The notes under the pieces: model-generated
Database searches by the model: none
Seen by the model: the letters and a program-made list of their open reading frames with translations, nothing else
Told to the model about the DNA's origin: nothing
Shown here: positions 4,188 to 5,171 of the stretch, in pieces
How positions within the stretch are numbered: the stretch's first letter is position 1
How the letters are laid out: each line of letters opens with the position of its first letter
From: Acidobacteriota bacterium
Lineage (GTDB): Bacteria; Acidobacteriota; UBA4820; DSQY01
Length of the DNA stretch: 5,171 bases
Assembly: GCA_021814085.1 (NCBI GenBank)
Contig: JAKAJA010000156.1
Location: 1-5,171, forward strand
Reading direction: 5' to 3'
Program-made: the position numbers and the translations under genes

Positions 4188-5171
4188 ACCGGCCTTCCAG
4201 AGGGGTCCGTCTCCGTGACCAGCGTCACGCCCAACACGGGCGATTACACCGGAGGAAAGGCTGTCACAATTGCAGGGACGGGTTTCGTAACGGGAGCCAG
4301 CGTGACCTTCGGGGGAATCCAGGCAACCGGCGTAGCGGTCATAGCTGGTACCATCTCTTGCACCACGCCTCCCCACGCACCGGGGGCCGTGGACGTCACC
4401 GTGACGAACCTGGACACAAGTCACGCTACACTACAAAATGGTTTCACTTATACGACGAGCCTCCCCGCACCCACCGTCTCTTCCTTAAATCCGACTACTG
4501 GCCCGACCACTGGCGGGACCTCCGTCACCCTCACGGGGACGGGGTTCGCGACGAGCGGCGTGGTGACCGTGACCTTCGACGGAACGGCGGCCACCGGGAT
4601 TTCAGTGGGCAGCAGCTCCTCCGTCACCTGCATTACCCCGGCCCACAACGCTGGCGCCGTGGACGTGGTTGTCATCAATCCCGATACGCAGTCTTCTTCC
4701 CCCCTCATCGGCGGATTCACCTATACCGCGTCAGCTCCCAAGCCTACGGTAACGGGCGTCTCTCCCTCTTCGGGCCCGATCGCTGGGGGGACAGGGGTCA
4801 CCATCACGGGAACGAACTTCGTCACCGGGGCTACTGTGACCTTCGACGGGACGTCCGCCACGGGCGTCTCCTTCGTCAGCGCAACCACCCTCAACTGCAC
4901 GACCCCGGCCCATGCGGCAGGATCGGTCCCTGTGGTCGTCACCAATCCCGACGCCCAGACCGGAACCCTCCCCAACGGGTACACCTACACCACTTCTGGT
5001 TCGGCACCGACCGTTACCACCGTGGCCCCGGGGTCCGGCACCACCGCAGGAGGAACCACCGTCAATGTCACGGGGACCAATTTCGTCACCGGGGCTACTG
5101 TGACCTTCGACGGGACAGCCGCCACAGGGGTCGCCTTCGGGAGCGCCACTTCACTCACTTGCACCACACCG
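4113..5171 (+). CDS. Secreted protein with tandem IPT/TIG domains (3' end outside window)
   Basis: The frame is open from ATG 4113 to the last base (353 codons) with no stop, so it is truncated by the window edge. Residues 1-25 form a Sec signal peptide (short n-region with Arg9-His10, hydrophobic core 11-21, ALA cleavage site at 23-25). Four immunoglobulin-like IPT/TIG repeats follow at about residues 34-114, 120-205, 211-293 and 299 to the edge. Each has the hallmark pattern P..G...GG..VTI.GT.F....VTFdG..A and ends, where visible, in GG/NGFTYT. Every repeat carries one Cys in the stretch (T/S)xxC(T/I)TP. Such domains usually build extracellular stalks, adhesins or scaffolds on surface enzymes; the catalytic or anchoring part, if any, lies beyond the window. 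The gene is divergent from the radical SAM gene, with no evident functional tie. Confidence is high for fold and export, low for role. Confidence 0.92.
   Translation, partial: MCSFSLSPRHLLVVAFFSLSLCALATGLPEGSVSVTSVTPNTGDYTGGKAVTIAGTGFVTGASVTFGGIQATGVAVIAGTISCTTPPHAPGAVDVTVTNLDTSHATLQNGFTYTTSLPAPTVSSLNPTTGPTTGGTSVTLTGTGFATSGVVTVTFDGTAATGISVGSSSSVTCITPAHNAGAVDVVVINPDTQSSSPLIGGFTYTASAPKPTVTGVSPSSGPIAGGTGVTITGTNFVTGATVTFDGTSATGVSFVSATTLNCTTPAHAAGSVPVVVTNPDAQTGTLPNGYTYTTSGSAPTVTTVAPGSGTTAGGTTVNVTGTNFVTGATVTFDGTAATGVAFGSATSLTCTTP
4212..5171 (+). repeat. Tandem IPT/TIG-encoding repeats, about 261-273 nt each
   Basis: Four in-frame repeats occupy 4212-4454, 4470-4727, 4743-4991 and 5007 to the edge. 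Equivalent Phe codons (the F of GT.F) lie at 4284, 4545, 4818 and 5082, giving offsets of 261, 273 and 264 nt. Repeats 3 and 4 are the most alike: 35 nt at 4818-4852 recur exactly at 5082-5116. Recent duplication, or gene conversion between neighbouring repeats, would explain this. Confidence 0.85.

Noticed and set aside
4448..5167. Three successive minus-strand frames with similar protein sequences opposite the TIG gene
   Set aside because: Their mutual similarity is explained by the repeats on the other strand. They have no ribosome binding sites and no recognisable fold.

Overview
The window is GC-rich bacterial DNA with no RNA gene, CRISPR array or insertion sequence that I can see. The phylum cannot be fixed from the sequence. 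The combination of phosphate-regulator PhoU, GTG starts, strong Shine-Dalgarno sites, degenerate heptanucleotide arrays between genes and a secreted IPT/TIG-repeat protein would fit an environmental Acidobacteriota-like or deltaproteobacterial-type genome. This is inference only.

Layout from left to right: the last 40 codons of phoU (+); a heptanucleotide array and about 150 nt of leader; a complete short-chain dehydrogenase/reductase (SDR) gene (+, GTG start at 331); a convergent gap filled by a 12-unit heptamer array; then three genes on the minus strand. Read in their own direction, these are a radical SAM protein with an unusual cysteine spacing (start 3960), a 100-residue three-helix membrane protein (start 2642) and a VAT-1-like quinone oxidoreductase (GTG start at 2176). 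A divergent intergenic region (3961-4112) separates the radical SAM gene from a plus-strand gene for an exported protein made of tandem IPT/TIG domains, which runs off the right edge.

The radical SAM and membrane-protein genes are 64 nt apart and could be co-transcribed. The oxidoreductase follows after 163 nt of repeat-rich spacer, so its membership of the unit is uncertain. No shared pathway can be named from the sequence.

Two things deserve a second look. First, four degenerate tandem arrays with a 7-nt period fill the intergenic DNA. Three of them begin directly at a stop codon, and two form an inverted pair. Second, the radical SAM protein carries its three cluster cysteines as C-x10-C-x2-C instead of C-x3-C-x2-C, and I cannot assign it to a named family.
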